A DNA stretch of 64,000 nt. Source: Lactuca virosa (lineage: Eukaryota > Streptophyta > Magnoliopsida > Asterales > Asteraceae). Location of the stretch: positions 81,761,076 through 81,825,075 of the forward strand of contig CAKMRJ010004445.1 of NCBI GenBank assembly GCA_928212115.1, written 5' to 3'. This document shows positions 22,693-34,510 of the stretch, piece by piece; the stretch's first letter is position 1, and each line of letters starts with the position of its first letter. The notes below the pieces were generated by a model. It saw only the letters and a list, made by a program, of their open reading frames with translations, had not been told where the DNA came from and searched no databases. The translations under genes were made by a program, and so were the position numbers.

Positions 22693-23660
22693 AGACTAGC
22701 AGTTAGTATTTGGATGTCCGTTAGTCAAATGATTTATAAACATAATAAAAACCTTTAATATTATTGAAATTAGAGCCAATAGACACGTAAGGAAACCGGA
22801 AAATAATATTAATAATTATATGCCTATTAGTTGCGAATAATATATCCAATTATTTGTTAATATGATTACCAAGTTTCATCTAGAAACCATATCAATACTT
22901 CTCAATTAGATCTGATTATAAAAAAGGTAGAAGAAGAGTGTCTTGCTATTGGACGAAAATAAACGCAAAACAGTATTGTAAAACCGACATGTTGATGGTT
23001 GATCTTGATCTTAGAGAACCACACGGAGCAGACTCTTGTCCTTAAAGGTTTTTACTTTACTTCTATCGGCTGTAAGCAATAGAGTAAAACCCTAGGATCT
23101 AATCCAGATTTACCGAGTTTCCAACAGCAATGAAAAACAATAAACGCAAAGTGAATACTGAGAAACCAGGAAGAAATCGCCAAGAATACTGAGAGAGCCT
23201 TGATTTTTTTGTATTTATAGGTATCGAAACCCTAGAAGTCAGAAAAGGGCTCTCATACTCCGGCCCATAAAAACACCCAGTGACCGATACGTTGTGCGAA
23301 GTGTCAAGTGTGCTTAAATCACGCCATTCCATACATTCGCGGCATCATCTAGTGCTAGGATAGGCGCACTTGTGTGGGCTTTGCCTATTCCTTTGATCCA
23401 CTAACGCCTTTGAAGACCTATCAAGGAAAAACCTTATAAACCAACTAAATGTTTCTTCCTCCACCAATGTGGGATAGAGGAAACTCTCCAACTTGCAATA
23501 TTTCTTCGATAATTTCCAAAATCATGCACTTCCTGGAATCAACTACGCCATATATCCAATGGATTCTATTTCAGACAGAAGCTATCAGGTTGTGCCACAA
23601 ACTGCCTTTTGATTTTGCTACAAGACCCTATAAAGGATCTCATTGTGAAGATATATTTGT
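22693..23660 (-). mobile_element. Leader and probable 5' LTR of the minus-strand copia remnant
   Basis: No coding frame. On the minus strand there is a TATA-like CTATAAATAC (complement of 23211-23220) followed by CTCTCTCAGTATTC. About 250 bases upstream lies the CCCACATTGG block (near 23467) seen in many plant copia LTR promoters. I could not place LTR borders or a tRNA-Met primer site, so the limits are approximate. Confidence 0.45.
23211..23220 (-). promoter_or_regulatory. TATA box of the probable copia LTR
   Basis: CTATAAATAC on the minus strand has a good plant TATA consensus, about 500 bases upstream of the gag start. It fits transcription of the copia remnant. Confidence 0.45.
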
Positions 23661-24465
23661 TTAGAGATTTTCTAGGCCCTGCAAGGAAAAAATAATTCTT
23701 ATATGCTTCATGACTAAATATAAGTTGAACAAATGTTATTGATTATATTGTTTGCGTATGGCGGATTAGACATTGTTAATAATGATATTCCAAAACCTGC
23801 AACATTATTGATTAGTTCTTATTTTGTAATGGTGGATCCATCGGGCTCTATAAAGGAATAATATAAAAAAGTAGGTTGACTAGTTTAACATCCATGAGAT
23901 AGTTATATAAAGAAAATCAAAATACCAAAACAATTAAAATAAAAGAAATTATCATAAAGATTATATCCAAAGAAAAAGAAAGCAATACTAGCTAGCTACT
24001 CTATAATTAATTAAATATAACAAAAAGAGTATATACCTGCATTCGTATGACATTGATTTTGAATGCTTTTGGTGCCAATGGATGTGTGCAAATCATTGAA
24101 CAAAACGTATACAAAACTTTGTATCAGTAATCGACTTGTAACACTATTAAAAGCCCATATGGAAACTACATACGACAAGACACCTCGTCAGCCGGTCTCA
24201 CATTTAAATCGATGCAGTTATTAAGAGGTAAGTTAATCCGATCAATCTGGTATACATTTTAGATAACTATGCACACATACATAATACATACATACTCAAA
24301 CCACCATTTACCCGTTTAAATGTGGGTTAGTTGAATTAGAAAGATATTTATATTGATATGATCCCTTTTATTGGATACAATCTAGATCTTGTGAACATAC
24401 CCGGATAACCTTTTCATATTCTCAGCTACACCTAACGCTCTAGCCATAAGATTAATCAACCCTTA
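23661..24465. other. No gene or element recognised
   Basis: AT-rich intergenic DNA with no frame longer than about 50 codons and no recognisable repeat border until the Harbinger end at 24466. Confidence 0.5.
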
Positions 24466-25630
24466 GGCTGTGGGGAGTGGTCACAGCCAAGCCACCGAAA
24501 AAGCGCTGCCAACTCAGTGTCACGCCAGCTCCACCACCAAATTACTAGACATTGGAAATTGTTACAACTCCACATTTGTTTTTTAATTTTTAAGATTAAA
24601 TTAAATAAATACATAATTTAAATTAAATAAATACATAATTTAAAACATAATAAAATATTTTACATTAATTTAAATCACATTACATTAATTAAAAAACATA
24701 GAAAATTAAACCTAAAAAATAGAAAATTAATGCTAAATTACTAAAAAAAACATAAAAAAAACATAGAAAATTAAACCTAAATTACTAAAAAAAACATAAA
24801 AAAAACATTGAAAATTAAACCTACATTACTAAGAAAACATAAAAAAAAACATAGAATCTAGTTGCGATATTTTTCGAGAACTCGTTGTTGAATTTTTAAA
24901 AACGCCCTTAATTTTTTTGGGTGGAGATTCGGTTGTGGCACCGTGTTTAAAATTTGAAGATCGGTGAGTACCATTTTTTGCCGATGAGCTTCCTCCGTTG
25001 ATTCAATTTTTTTTCTAAAAAACTTAGAGTTTTGTCTATTTTGTCCGTTGGTACGTCCTCGTTGGTTGATTTTCCGCTTGAAGACGCCCCCTTTCTTGTT
25101 TTGTCCCTTCCTGGTGGTCGACGAACTTGGACGTCCGGTGGACCCTCCCCCTCGGTGGCGTTGAACTCATCATTGAGGTCGAGGCTAACACCAATATCCG
25201 ACTCGGAAGTTCTTGCCCTTTTGTTGGAGTCGGTGGTAGATCCCGAATGCGCCGTTTCCGGATAAAGGACCCATTTCGGACCATTACGATAAACTTCCCA
25301 TGCTTTTTGGTTGCCGAATGGTTTACCATTGTTGGTAATTTTGTATTGGTACAATGCGGTTGATAAAATGTTGAAATCATTGCTACCACTTATATGCATA
25401 TTTTTAAGATTGTCAAATATGCTGTTAAATTTGGTGCAAGCCGCTTGAATGTCACGTTGTTTTGCATTGACCGAATTGTATGTATTGTTCGTTTTCCTTC
25501 CTAATAATGCATGGAAGTGGTCTAAAACACAATTCCAAAAACTTTGACCAGCTTGAAGGTCACGCTGTTTTGCATTGTTTAAAATGTTTCACAAAATAAC
25601 TATTTTATGAAACACATCCAAAATGAACTC
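24466..25630 (-). mobile_element. PIF/Harbinger element, right end lost
   Basis: The left end reads TTA|GGCTGTGGGGAGTGGTCACAG. A TTA target site directly before a GG(C/G)-rich terminal repeat is the PIF/Harbinger hallmark. The inner part encodes the family's ORF1-type protein on the minus strand. The matching right terminal repeat (CCACTCCCCACAGCC) is not found up to 26500, and no DDE transposase frame is present. This is therefore a truncated, non-autonomous copy. 24570-24880 is AT-rich with repeated AACATAGAAAATTAAACCTA-like units. Confidence 0.75.
24947..25580 (-). pseudogene. Harbinger ORF1-type Myb/NAM-associated protein (N-terminus missing)
   Basis: The frame is open from about 25580; the first Met is at 25399. 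In order it has FWNCVLDHFHALLGR, NNTYNSVN, a C-terminal-of-Myb helix (KFNSIFDNLKNMHISG), GSNDFNILSTALYQY, FGNQKAWEVYRNGPKW, KRARTSESD and RRPPGRDKTRKGAS. This is the layout of the plant proteins often labelled NAM-associated or glutathione S-transferase T3-like. In Harbinger elements they bind DNA and bring the transposase to the nucleus. The N-terminal Myb/trihelix part is cut off by a TGA upstream of 25580, and the usual C-terminal part is short. A small inner duplication is suggested by AKQRDLQA and AKQRDIQA. Confidence 0.72.
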
Positions 25631-26084
25631 TTATTAGAAAGGCTCAGCTGAAAATCATAAAAATTGAAAACAATAACAAATTGATAGTGTCATAATACAC
25701 AACGTTTAATTATAATGATAATATAATCTGATATAATCATTTGAATTCGATGTCATTGACATATGAACAAAACACAACTTAAAAGTGATCCGCACTTCGT
25801 GGAGGTTGGAATTTTTTTCATGATTACATATTTCGGTATTTCTTTGGTTTTTATCTCGTTTGTTATTTTATTTTGTGTGGGTATAATGTTTCGAGGACAA
25901 TAGAGCAATATAGTACATCAACATATGTACCATTCATGTAAATATATTTCTACATAAAGACATATTTCATAAATTACATGGACAATTCTTGTAATTTATT
26001 TTCTATGTAGCGACCAAACATGTCAAACATGTAAACATGCCAATATAGTAAACATAAATGGGTGGAACTTGTTGTTGTTCAAAT

Positions 26085-26500
26085 TAAGGGGTTAAAACTA
26101 ACATTTTCCAAACTACGATAATGGAAAGTGTCATTCAACAAAGTAAAGAAGTGGAAAGTGTGAAAGTACAAAAATATAGGGACCAAATCTACCAACATAG
26201 GAAAGTTTTATGGCCGAAGTCTAAAATAAAAACATTTTATGGGCCAAGTATAAAATAACAAATCAAATTGAGGGGTAAAACTCACATTTGACAAAGTATA
26301 GAGATAGAAAGTGGCATTTAACAAAAGTAATGGTGTGGGAAGTACGAACGTACAAAAATATAGGGAGCAAATCTGCCTATATAGAACAGTTTTATGGGCA
26401 AAGTCTAAAATAAGAAAGTTTTATGGCGAAAGTGTAAAACCAAAAAAATATAATTTGTGGCCAAAGTCTAATATAAGAAACTTTTGTGGTGAAAACCTAA
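26085..26500 (+). repeat. Diverged tandem duplication of about 195 bp
   Basis: The block GGGGTTAAAACTAACATTTT ... TACAAAAATATAGGGACCAA ... AAAGTTTTATGG...AAGTCTAAAATAA (about 26085-26265) recurs at about 26270-26470 with substitutions. Short AAAGTTTTATGGC..AAGT units recur further inside it. There is no coding potential beyond a 65-codon chance frame. Confidence 0.7.
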
Positions 26501-29127
26501 AACTATAAAACTATATTATTCCTAAGTGGCACATGAATTAATATATAGGGTAAACTACACTAATCATCCCTTGTGCACCTCATGCAGGTGCCAAAACACA
26601 CGTTTAGTCCCTACTTTCAAAAATTAACTTGGAGTATCCCTTATTTCGTAAAAAGGTGCACACTTCGCCCCTGATATGCGGTTTTCTTGAGAATTTTGTC
26701 CATGTCGGATCTGAAATGACCATAATGGCCTTTGTGTATTTCTTTTCCAATTAATTTAGCCATTGTCCATTTATTTTTGATTTATTTTTAGGCTGTCATT
26801 ATTATCATTGGTCCCACCCTCATCTTTTTTCCCTCTTCCTCATCTTTTTTCCATTCAACAACCCTAAATCACCAACCTACTACATGTAGGATCCCATGGA
26901 AGATGACAAATGTGAAATTAAGAATCAATGCATAATCACTAAGACCTGATCTAAAGTTTAAGCACAATTTGTATAGATAAAAGAGAAGTACAAAATGTTC
27001 ATTAAGAGCCAACCATTCATAAAATCGAACCATTTCATAAAATCAAATCCAAATAACTTCATAATCAACTCCCCCTCAAGGTCACATCGGTTTTCAATCA
27101 TAACTGATCATTCGCCAAATCTGAATATCCAAAAACTTCCGATTTTAAATACCCATATCATAATCTCTCCCCCTTTTATAATTGAAATATGATTATAAAA
27201 CTCCAAATAGGAATGAGAAAGTGCTCATTGTGGATTTGGCAATACAATCCTCCCCCTCGCTTGAGACCATAAACAACTCGAAGCATCAAAACCGGAAAAC
27301 ACATTTCGTAATCTTGACTTCCCGGAACACTTTTCACCCGAAAATGAACAAAATTTGTTCATGTTGCATGAAAACGTTTTGCAAAAATAACAATCTTGAA
27401 ATCCCAAAAAAACTCTCCAAAAGTTGCAAAGATTTTAATGTCTAGATAAGAATTGTTATTTTTCTTAAACTTTAGGGACCAAACGTGAATATTTTGTTAT
27501 CTTCTTTCCCGAAATTGGTTCCAGATGCAAACAACGAATGCATACTTCCCACACCCAGCAAGCAAATGCGAAACACAGGCTTCCCATACCAAAATCTTTT
27601 TCGTGCTCAAACTTTAAGCCTCTTCCCATCGAACCTTTGACTTCCCATCCAACCACTCGTTTCCCATAGTTATACCTTTCTCATACGAACCAAAGGCTTC
27701 CCAATCTATATGCGAATCAACAATTCGCATCCAACCTTCCTAATCGACACTCAATTTTCGCACAATCAAGATCTAGATTTCGACTGAGAAACTTCCATTT
27801 CAAAGTGCGAACCAATGGATTGCAAAACTTTGACTCCAGTCCATATACGAGTCATATGTGAACGATGAAAACATAAAATTTGACTTTTCATTGACCAGAA
27901 ATTGTGAGACTTCATCACTGATATTTTGACCATTCAACAACAAATTCAGCTCCAACCTTCTTTATCTGCATTCATATTCTCATTCGATACCCCAATCACT
28001 TTCGAAGCAACATTCTCCACATTCGAAATCAATTTCATTGATTCTCAACCAAATTCAATAACCGTTCATCACTGGGAGACTTTCACACAATCCAAATCAA
28101 TAAAGAGTCAAATTCAATTAAGAAATAAACTTCACACGTTGTAAGAATTGTGAGAAACAGGAACTCAGATTGGGAGAAACAGGAACTGCTTGATTTCGCC
28201 TGGAAAGCAAACATCTCTGCATCAGCCATCCATACTTCCGCCATTGTAGTCTTATTCGCAAACGAAAACAATGAAAGATTGTTGTTCTTCATCATTCAGT
28301 TCACATTCATTCACAGCACTTCAATTTTGACTTTCAACATTGACCATAAAACTGATAATCGACAAACATCAAATCAATTTTCTTCAAATCGATCTTTAGA
28401 TCTAAATATCTAACACACCATTTTAACTATGATTATCCTGTTCGTTCATCTATTCTTGACCATTTATCATCAAGAATCACCCCAAATGTTCACTGTGTTC
28501 GTCAATGTGTTCATCACCATCGTCATTGAATTTTTTTTTTTTTTTTTTCACATTTAAGCCAAAATCAGACTCAACAATGATCAATTAAACCAAATCGGCG
28601 AAAGATCATGACTGATTATGATTTAGAAAAAAAAAATCGATCATAAAAATGTCAGTGAAGAAATGATTTGTGAATGTACAAAAAAATCTATGAATCAATC
28701 AACTCGAGAATAAAACCGAATGGCTTTGCTTCAAATAAAAATCCGATGATAATCTCAACAATTATGAGAACAACTTGAATTTACAACCAAATTCGATCTT
28801 AAACAACAAAGCACAGGACGACAAAGAACAAGAAGCACGAAACGACGTCAATTTTTGGATTTGGGCTCGATCAAAGCAATTGATGAACAGTAACGAATCA
28901 CTTTGTTTTGGACTCAAAAATATGAATCAATGATTTGGGCTTAAAAATCGAATCAACTAATAGAAAATGTGATTGGGCTCAAATTTGGATCAGATAAACA
29001 GTAATAAATTGAATTTGAAATTTTGGCTATGAATTAAATCCGATAAATAGTAAAAGATCAAAAGAGTTGGGACTTGATTTTGGAGTAAATCGGATCAAAT
29101 TTTGGGCTAAATCAAAGGTTAACAGGA
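26501..29127. other. About 2.6 kb without a recognisable gene
   Basis: Short frames only (60-90 codons on both strands, none with motifs). 26560-26700 has text typical of plant intergenic repeats (for example TTAGTCCCTACTTTCAAAA). A run of 17 T lies at about 28530-28548. 27000-28400 is C/A-rich on the plus strand with words such as TTCGCA and CAACC, and may be old transcribed or promoter-like DNA. I cannot assign it. Confidence 0.4.
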
Positions 29128-30139
29128 TCAACAAATTTATATATATACTAAAAAGAGAACTGAACAATACTCTATTCCTATTGGTGGAGATCATACATAC
29201 TTATAAAGCTAGCATTTTTTCTTAAATCTCATGCATTTGAAATCCCATTTTTTAACTTCCTCAAACCACATTCATTTGAAACCCCCTTTTTTTAACTAAT
29301 GCAACTCAAAAGTTTTCTTAATTATGATTTAACACTCAAAAGTTTTATAACTTATATTATGTTTAATTAGCATTTAGTGAAAATTTTACTATAAAAATAT
29401 CAATCTTTTGTGTCTTTTGTGTAATATAAAATCTTACATGTAAGAATGATTTGAAGATATTGTGATTCAAAAGTTTTCATATAGTTGAAGCATTCACGAT
29501 CCAAATATGATGATTTGAAGAAATGGGTTATGTCGCATCGATGGTAATTGTAATATGATTTTTTTTCTTTCAACCAAAACAAATGAAGCTTTTCTATTCT
29601 TTCTTTATATCCACTTTCTCATTTAATCTTTATATCTGATTTGTGTGTATTACTCAATCTTGAATGTGACTCTCCAAACATCAATGTTTTGCTTGAAATA
29701 TCTTTCTGATTCTTCTTTTTCAAGAAAAATATTTCGATTGCAGGTTAGTGAAGAATTGTCATCAAGTTTCTATGTTTGAATAGTGTTAAATGAAGAAAGA
29801 AGATTCATAAAATGGATATAGGTTTTTTTGTTTGAGCAAAGTTGACGAATGTTAGTTTTCTTTTTTGATTTAAATGTATGTTTATGTAACATCTTTATTT
29901 GTATATTCAACCACTCAATGCTCTTATTTATTTGATTGTCGCTTTTCTATTTTGATTATGTTTATTTTCTATTATTTTTTGTTGGGTTATCCTACACAAT
30001 ATATTTAAAAGAAAATATTTAAAAGATAACATAATGTTGAACATTTTATATGTAATTATGATAGACTTATCATGATATGTTCTTCATATGAAAGTAATTT
30101 ATCCATATTACTACGACAAGAATTACATATGACATTTAC

Positions 30140-30208
<69 letters not shown>

Positions 30209-30321
30209 ATTTGTTTAACATGTCTATGCACCTATGTATGTCATAAATTTATAATTAAATATCTTTATGTTTAATAATTGAAGGGATTAAAATGATGCAT
30301 CAAAACCAATTATTTAGACGA

Positions 30322-30357
<36 letters not shown>

Positions 30358-31018
30358 TACATTTTCAAGTACCGCTTTCATTTGAAACTCACACTACAAC
30401 TCAAGAGTTTTCTAATTTATGTATATTTATTAGTTACAACTCAAGAGTTTTTAATTTATGATTATTAATTAGTAATCACTAATAACTTTTTATTTTTCTT
30501 TCTTTTATAATGTTGTAAAGTTTTGCTCATTAAAAACATTAATGTATTTGAAGAGATTTGTGATTTAAATATGAAGAGTTAATATAAATGTTATAATAGA
30601 TGTTTTAGTGTTTTTATGTTATTAAAAGTTATAGTGTTTATTTTTCATATTTTTTATTATTCGTTGTATATATATCTTTTTTAATACAAATGTTATAATA
30701 GATGTTTTTCTATTTTTATGTTACTAAAAGTTGGAGTTCATATTTTTGTTCATACGTTTTGTTGCCCGTTATATTATCATTCATTTGATATATAATTTAC
30801 ACAATTTTAAACGGTTTATAAAATTATCAAATAATTATATATATCACAATGACTTTAAAATTAAACTATAATGTTTAATAAAACTAATATGTTAACTATA
30901 TGTTTGCTTTACTACTAACATTTTGTTTCAAAGTAGAAATATTAAATAATAATTTGGTAAACGTTATTATTTTAAATATATAATTCTATTCTCGCGCAAC
31001 GCGCGGAGATTCGCCTAG
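29128..31018 (+). mobile_element. Non-autonomous Helitron
   Basis: The 3' end is clear: a short hairpin CGCGC-AAC-GCGCG (30993-31005), ten bases, then CTAG at 31015-31018, followed by T. Helitrons end in CTRR about ten bases after such a hairpin and insert between A and T. The 5' end is less certain; A|TCAACAAATTTATATATA at 29127/29128 has the TC start and AT-rich follow-up. There is no Rep/helicase frame. The interior is AT-rich with a (TA)n tract and ACTCAAAAGTTTT repeats. Confidence 0.72.
30140..30354. repeat. (TA)n and (TAA)n microsatellites in the Helitron
   Basis: TA tract at about 30143-30206; TAA/ATA tract at about 30325-30354. Confidence 0.95.
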
Positions 31019-31081
31019 TTTTTTTTAATAAGTGAGAACAATACTCTATTCCTATTGGTGGAGATTTTTTTTAATAAGTGA
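31019..31081 (+). repeat. Short duplicated unit at the Helitron 3' flank
   Basis: TTTTTTAATAAGTGA occurs at 31020-31034 and again at 31067-31081. Between them (31036-31065) sits a 30-base word starting GAACAATACTCTATTCC that also occurs, identical, near the Helitron 5' end at 29162-29191. This suggests a second Helitron-type 5' end placed directly behind the first element's 3' end. Confidence 0.6.
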
Positions 31082-32211
31082 AAAGGGGTTTTCTTTGTTT
31101 ATTTTTTTCAAAGTTGATAAATGTGATGTTGCATTGTCATCACGTTTTTTTACGAGTTGCTCACACGTGTTATATTTCATCTACAGATTTCTGGCCTTGT
31201 ACCGACTAATTGGCACATTTTCACTTTCTTTCCCTTCCATAACCCATTCGCCCCTTCCTCGAATACCCCTCTTCCACCGTCTATTCAAAAAACCTATTAT
31301 CGCTCTGATTCTTCCTCAGTTCGCGATCGTACCATGGAGATCACGAGTTTTGACGGGGCGCTACTCTTCGGTGTTGGATGCGGTGCCGTCACCGCCGTCG
31401 GGGGTCTTCGATCCTAACTGTCGGCAACCATCACGCCCCTCAATTCTCCACCTTCATTCTTCTTCATACACTGTGCGAGGTCATCAATCGATTTCAACCA
31501 CAGAGAAAGTAGATTTTCGTCACTCGATGTTTTTTCGCTCTTATCTCCTTCTTTATTGGTTAGGGCTCGAACTGTTTCAGATATCATCTCTAGTTAAACA
31601 TTGTTCTCCTCATAAGCGTGCTTAGAACAACCCTAACGGATTCTGATAGAAAATCAAGAAGGATTTCATGTCGTTGCTCCTCCACCGCCTCAGCCACCAT
31701 GAGCACCCAGGACAATTGCATCGAAGCCATATTTGTTGAAAAATGAAAGAAATGATAAGGGCCGAGAGACAAATATATCATGGTAATCCCTTTTCATCTC
31801 TTATTTTCGGTTTGCTATTTGTTATGTTTTTTATTGATTTCGATTTTATTTCTTATTTTTAGTTAGTCCAAGAGGAACAACAGAAAATGCAGAAATTGAA
31901 ACAGTTGACAAAATGGGAAATTGGTCGAATTTTTTGAGAAAAGTGTGATGGAAGTGGAATCGTGATATTTTTTGTCTGTTGTAATTTTCGTTTGTGTAGC
32001 CATTTATAGTCATTTTTGGTGGAGAATTCACATTTTATCATTGTTCGATCACATTACTAATGTTGCAATTTCAGTTGTTAGTGTTTCTTTTTTTGTTCTT
32101 GGCAGCCTCTCAAGATAAATATCAACTTACTTTTTTTTTACTTTAATTTGTGTTGATATTATTGCCAAACATTAGTTCAATAATGATAACTATTTTTTTT
32201 TGTATGCATGA
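31082..32211. other. GC-richer island with exon-like text, unidentified
   Basis: A 197-codon plus-strand frame (31032-31625) overlaps a second one (31157-31417) that contains MEITSFDGALLFGVGCG. Neither is recognised. The stretch 31200-31520 has C/T-rich leader-like text, an ATG in good context (ACCATGG, 31332) and CCG-rich sequence, unlike the neighbouring AT-rich DNA. It may be the 5' end of a gene carried by the same element that holds the MCCB exons. From 31800 to 32211 it looks intronic. Confidence 0.35.
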
Positions 32212-32679
32212 TTTCTGATTACAAAGAGCCATTGTATGATGTGAAGGAGCTTCAATCAATTGCCCCTGCAGACTTAAAACAGTCATTTGAGATTCGATCA
32301 CTTATTGCACGCATAGTTGATGGAAGTGAATTCGACGAATTCAAGCAATTGTATAGCACTGTGAGGGCTAAATTACCACTTTACCCCTGACTTTATTTCT
32401 GTTAAGATTTTTACTTTTTCTTTTTGATAATTAATTAGTATATTCCCTTTTGCATTTTGTACACACTTGCAACAAGATTTGGTAGAATTCATTGGTGTTC
32501 CTTCAAAACATTACAAGATTCATGGTATGTAAGAAGGGTAAAATGGTAATTTAGCAAAGTATGTTTGTTATTATGAACATGTTGTTGTTGTGAGTTGTGT
32601 GATAGGTTTGATCAAAATCAGAGGCAAATGGTATAGCAAAGGCAGGAGTAAAGATGGTGATGGTTGTTTCATGTGCAAA

Positions 32680-32680
<1 letters not shown>
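32212..32680 (+). pseudogene. MCCB: 3-methylcrotonyl-CoA carboxylase beta subunit, three exon pieces with introns
   Basis: Exon piece A (about 32212-32360) encodes DYKEPLYDVKELQSIAPAD, then SFEIRSLIARIVDGSEFDEF and KQLYST, and ends at a GTGAGG donor. Piece B (about 32468-32524) encodes SLVFLQNITRFM, preceded by a TAG, and ends at the perfect donor GTATGTAAG. Piece C (32606-32680) starts after an AG acceptor with V-stop-SKSEANG, then IAKAGVKMVMVVSCAK. These match consecutive parts of the carboxyltransferase subunit of mitochondrial MCC, which carboxylates 3-methylcrotonyl-CoA in leucine breakdown. Between A and B the GFARIYGQ...NNG segment is missing. In piece C a Gly codon is now TGA. Kept introns show a DNA-level copy, not a retro-copy. 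It is flanked by transposon DNA and a TA tract at 32684. Confidence 0.86.

Positions 32681-32683
<3 letters not shown>

Positions 32684-32744
<61 letters not shown>
32684..32744. repeat. (TA)n microsatellite
   Basis: About 60 bases of TA, starting at the end of MCCB exon piece C. It produces artificial Tyr-Ile open frames on both strands. Confidence 0.95.
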
Positions 32745-32747
<3 letters not shown>

Positions 32748-33458
32748 CATAATTTTTCTGTTAATAATCAAGTTGTTGAGTTGCATGAACATCTTCTTAA
32801 TTGCTTGAATCATATAATTTTGTGAACACAATATTGCATGCCTAGTATTAGTGAATATGAACCTAGGGTTAACTAAAAAATAAGTGCATTAATGTGTAAG
32901 CATGTATGATGAACAACCATACATGAGTTAATTGAATTGACAAATTTAGTTAGCTAATATTACAAGTCTTACTTGATCCGAATAAAATACTAGGAAGCAT
33001 GTTAGTTTAACCAATTGGCCACTATTTGAATTAACCTGTTTGCTAAGGATTAGTAATAGTGAACATGAATCTAATCACATTAGGAATCGGTAGCCAATGA
33101 TATATTAGTCCATTGCACTTTCCATGAAATCAACCATAGGAATAAATGAGTCGAATCTGAACAGAAGTCTCTTTTATCATTGAATATAGTTACCTTTTGT
33201 TTGCGTAGTTGTTAATTGTTTTGTTTAAGTGTTATTTGCTTATTTAAGTTTCTAGTCTTGCAAAACTAGAGAAAACCATCTTTTATTACTTGTTTTTAAT
33301 TAGGTAATTCTAGTAGTTAATCTTAATTGTTACCGTTCCCTATGTTCGATACCCTACTTGCTTGAACTATATTGTTAATCGATAGGTACACTGCCTTTCG
33401 TGTGTTGATTTTATGTTTGAAGTAGTAGGATTAAAACTAGTGAATTTTACACACATCA
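32745..33458 (+). other. Probable LTR end of an unclassified retroelement
   Basis: No gene. The last 130 bases read TTACCGTTCCCTATGTTCGA, GATACCC, TAGGTACACTGCCTTT and end ACACACATCA at 33458. This resembles the U5 end of plant Ty3 LTRs of the Athila/Tat type, which end in CA. A second element's LTR fragment starts directly after. No start or interior was found. Confidence 0.4.
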
Positions 33459-33674
33459 GGGCTTGGGTCTCAGTTTTGGTTCATGTTGGGTCAGGGGTAA
33501 AATGGTCATTTTACCCCAAGTATGGATTATGGATCATAGTTTGGAACCTAATTGCTAATTGGGTGTTATTTTGGTATTGATAGCCGGAGGAGTCGTCAGG
33601 GCAGCAGCTAGCGATTTCTTTCAGTGAGCTTCTACATTCAAGGTGAGTCTCCTCACTGTTCTATGGGTCGAAGG
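33459..33674 (+). mobile_element. Left part of a split LTR fragment (ACTCG-palindrome family)
   Basis: The block (GGGGTAAAATGGTCATTTTA, CCTAATTGCTAATTGGGT, CAGGGCAGCAGCTAGC, GGTGAGTCTCCTCACTG) is the reverse complement of matching DNA in the LTRs at 39048-41169 and 41910-44447. It stops at 33674 inside ...GGGTCGAAGG and resumes at 36724 (GAAGGCACC), because a solo LTR was inserted. The 5' part of this LTR is missing. Confidence 0.8.
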
Positions 33675-33875
33675 TGTGACAACCCAAAAAAAAAAAAAAT
33701 TCAATGCAGTAAAGTCAATCAATCCAATCAAATGTCAGACTTGTTTTACTATCTTTTAGCTTTGTTAAGAGTCTGTTTGAGTGTTCTAAGTCCAGTACCT
33801 TAAAGGATAAAGTGTTAGGAAGCATCGTATAGAGTTCATTCTGCAGCATACAAGCCGGAAACTCCACCATAAGGA

Positions 33876-34510
33876 GTTTACGGCCGTAAACTAGAGTTTA
33901 CAGCCGTAAACACCTCCTTGGCTGTAAACTCCTCCCATATTCATGATATTCCTTCATTTTTCACCACTTCTCACACTTCCAAGTCTAGAAAATTGATTCT
34001 CTCTCAAGTATCATCGATTTCTTCATCCTAGATCTTCAAAAACGTAAGTGATTCTTCCATCTTTGAGTTGTTATCCTTCTTAATCATGTATCATCCTTTG
34101 ATTTCATCCATGAAAATCATCTTTTTGGGTAGATCTTCATCTTTCACCAAGAACACACACTTGTTCTTGGTGGCCGTGAACACCCTTTTGAGCCCCCAAA
34201 TTGTAAGTAACCTTTCCTTATGCTTAGAATACGTTAGGAACTCTTGCTAAGCACCTTAGAAATGACCATTTAGCTGGGAAAAAAGGAGTGTACGGCCGTA
34301 CACCCTTGCATGGCCGTACACCCCTCAAAACACCCCAAAAGGGCTTCCAAAACGCCAACTTAGTTCGTATTCTTGTTGAGCATGAGACCCACTAGTTTCC
34401 CCATTGTTGAATCACCCTCTTATGCATGTTTGGCCATAAGTGTACGGCCGTACACTCCATGGCCGTAAACCCATGGCCGCACACACCAAGTTGTGGCCGT
34501 AAACACCCCT
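33876..34510. repeat. Array of palindromes around ACGGCCGT
   Basis: Perfect or near-perfect palindromes are GTTTACGGCCGTAAAC (33876-33891), GTTTACAGCCGTAAAC (33896-33911), GTGTACGGCCGTACAC (34288-34303 and 34440-34455). Many half copies follow (TGGCCGTACAC, ATGGCCGTAAAC, TGGCCGCACAC). They lie in the first quarter of the LTR, where the promoter/enhancer region U3 is expected. Confidence 0.9.

Noticed and set aside
31032..31625. 197-codon plus-strand frame taken as one protein
   Set aside because: The frame crosses Helitron-flank repeat DNA and a region with a better-placed ATG in another frame; no motif. Kept only as an unidentified island.
32571..32831. Frames with long Tyr-Ile runs on both strands (also at 38504-38840)
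   Set aside because: They are translations of TA tracts.
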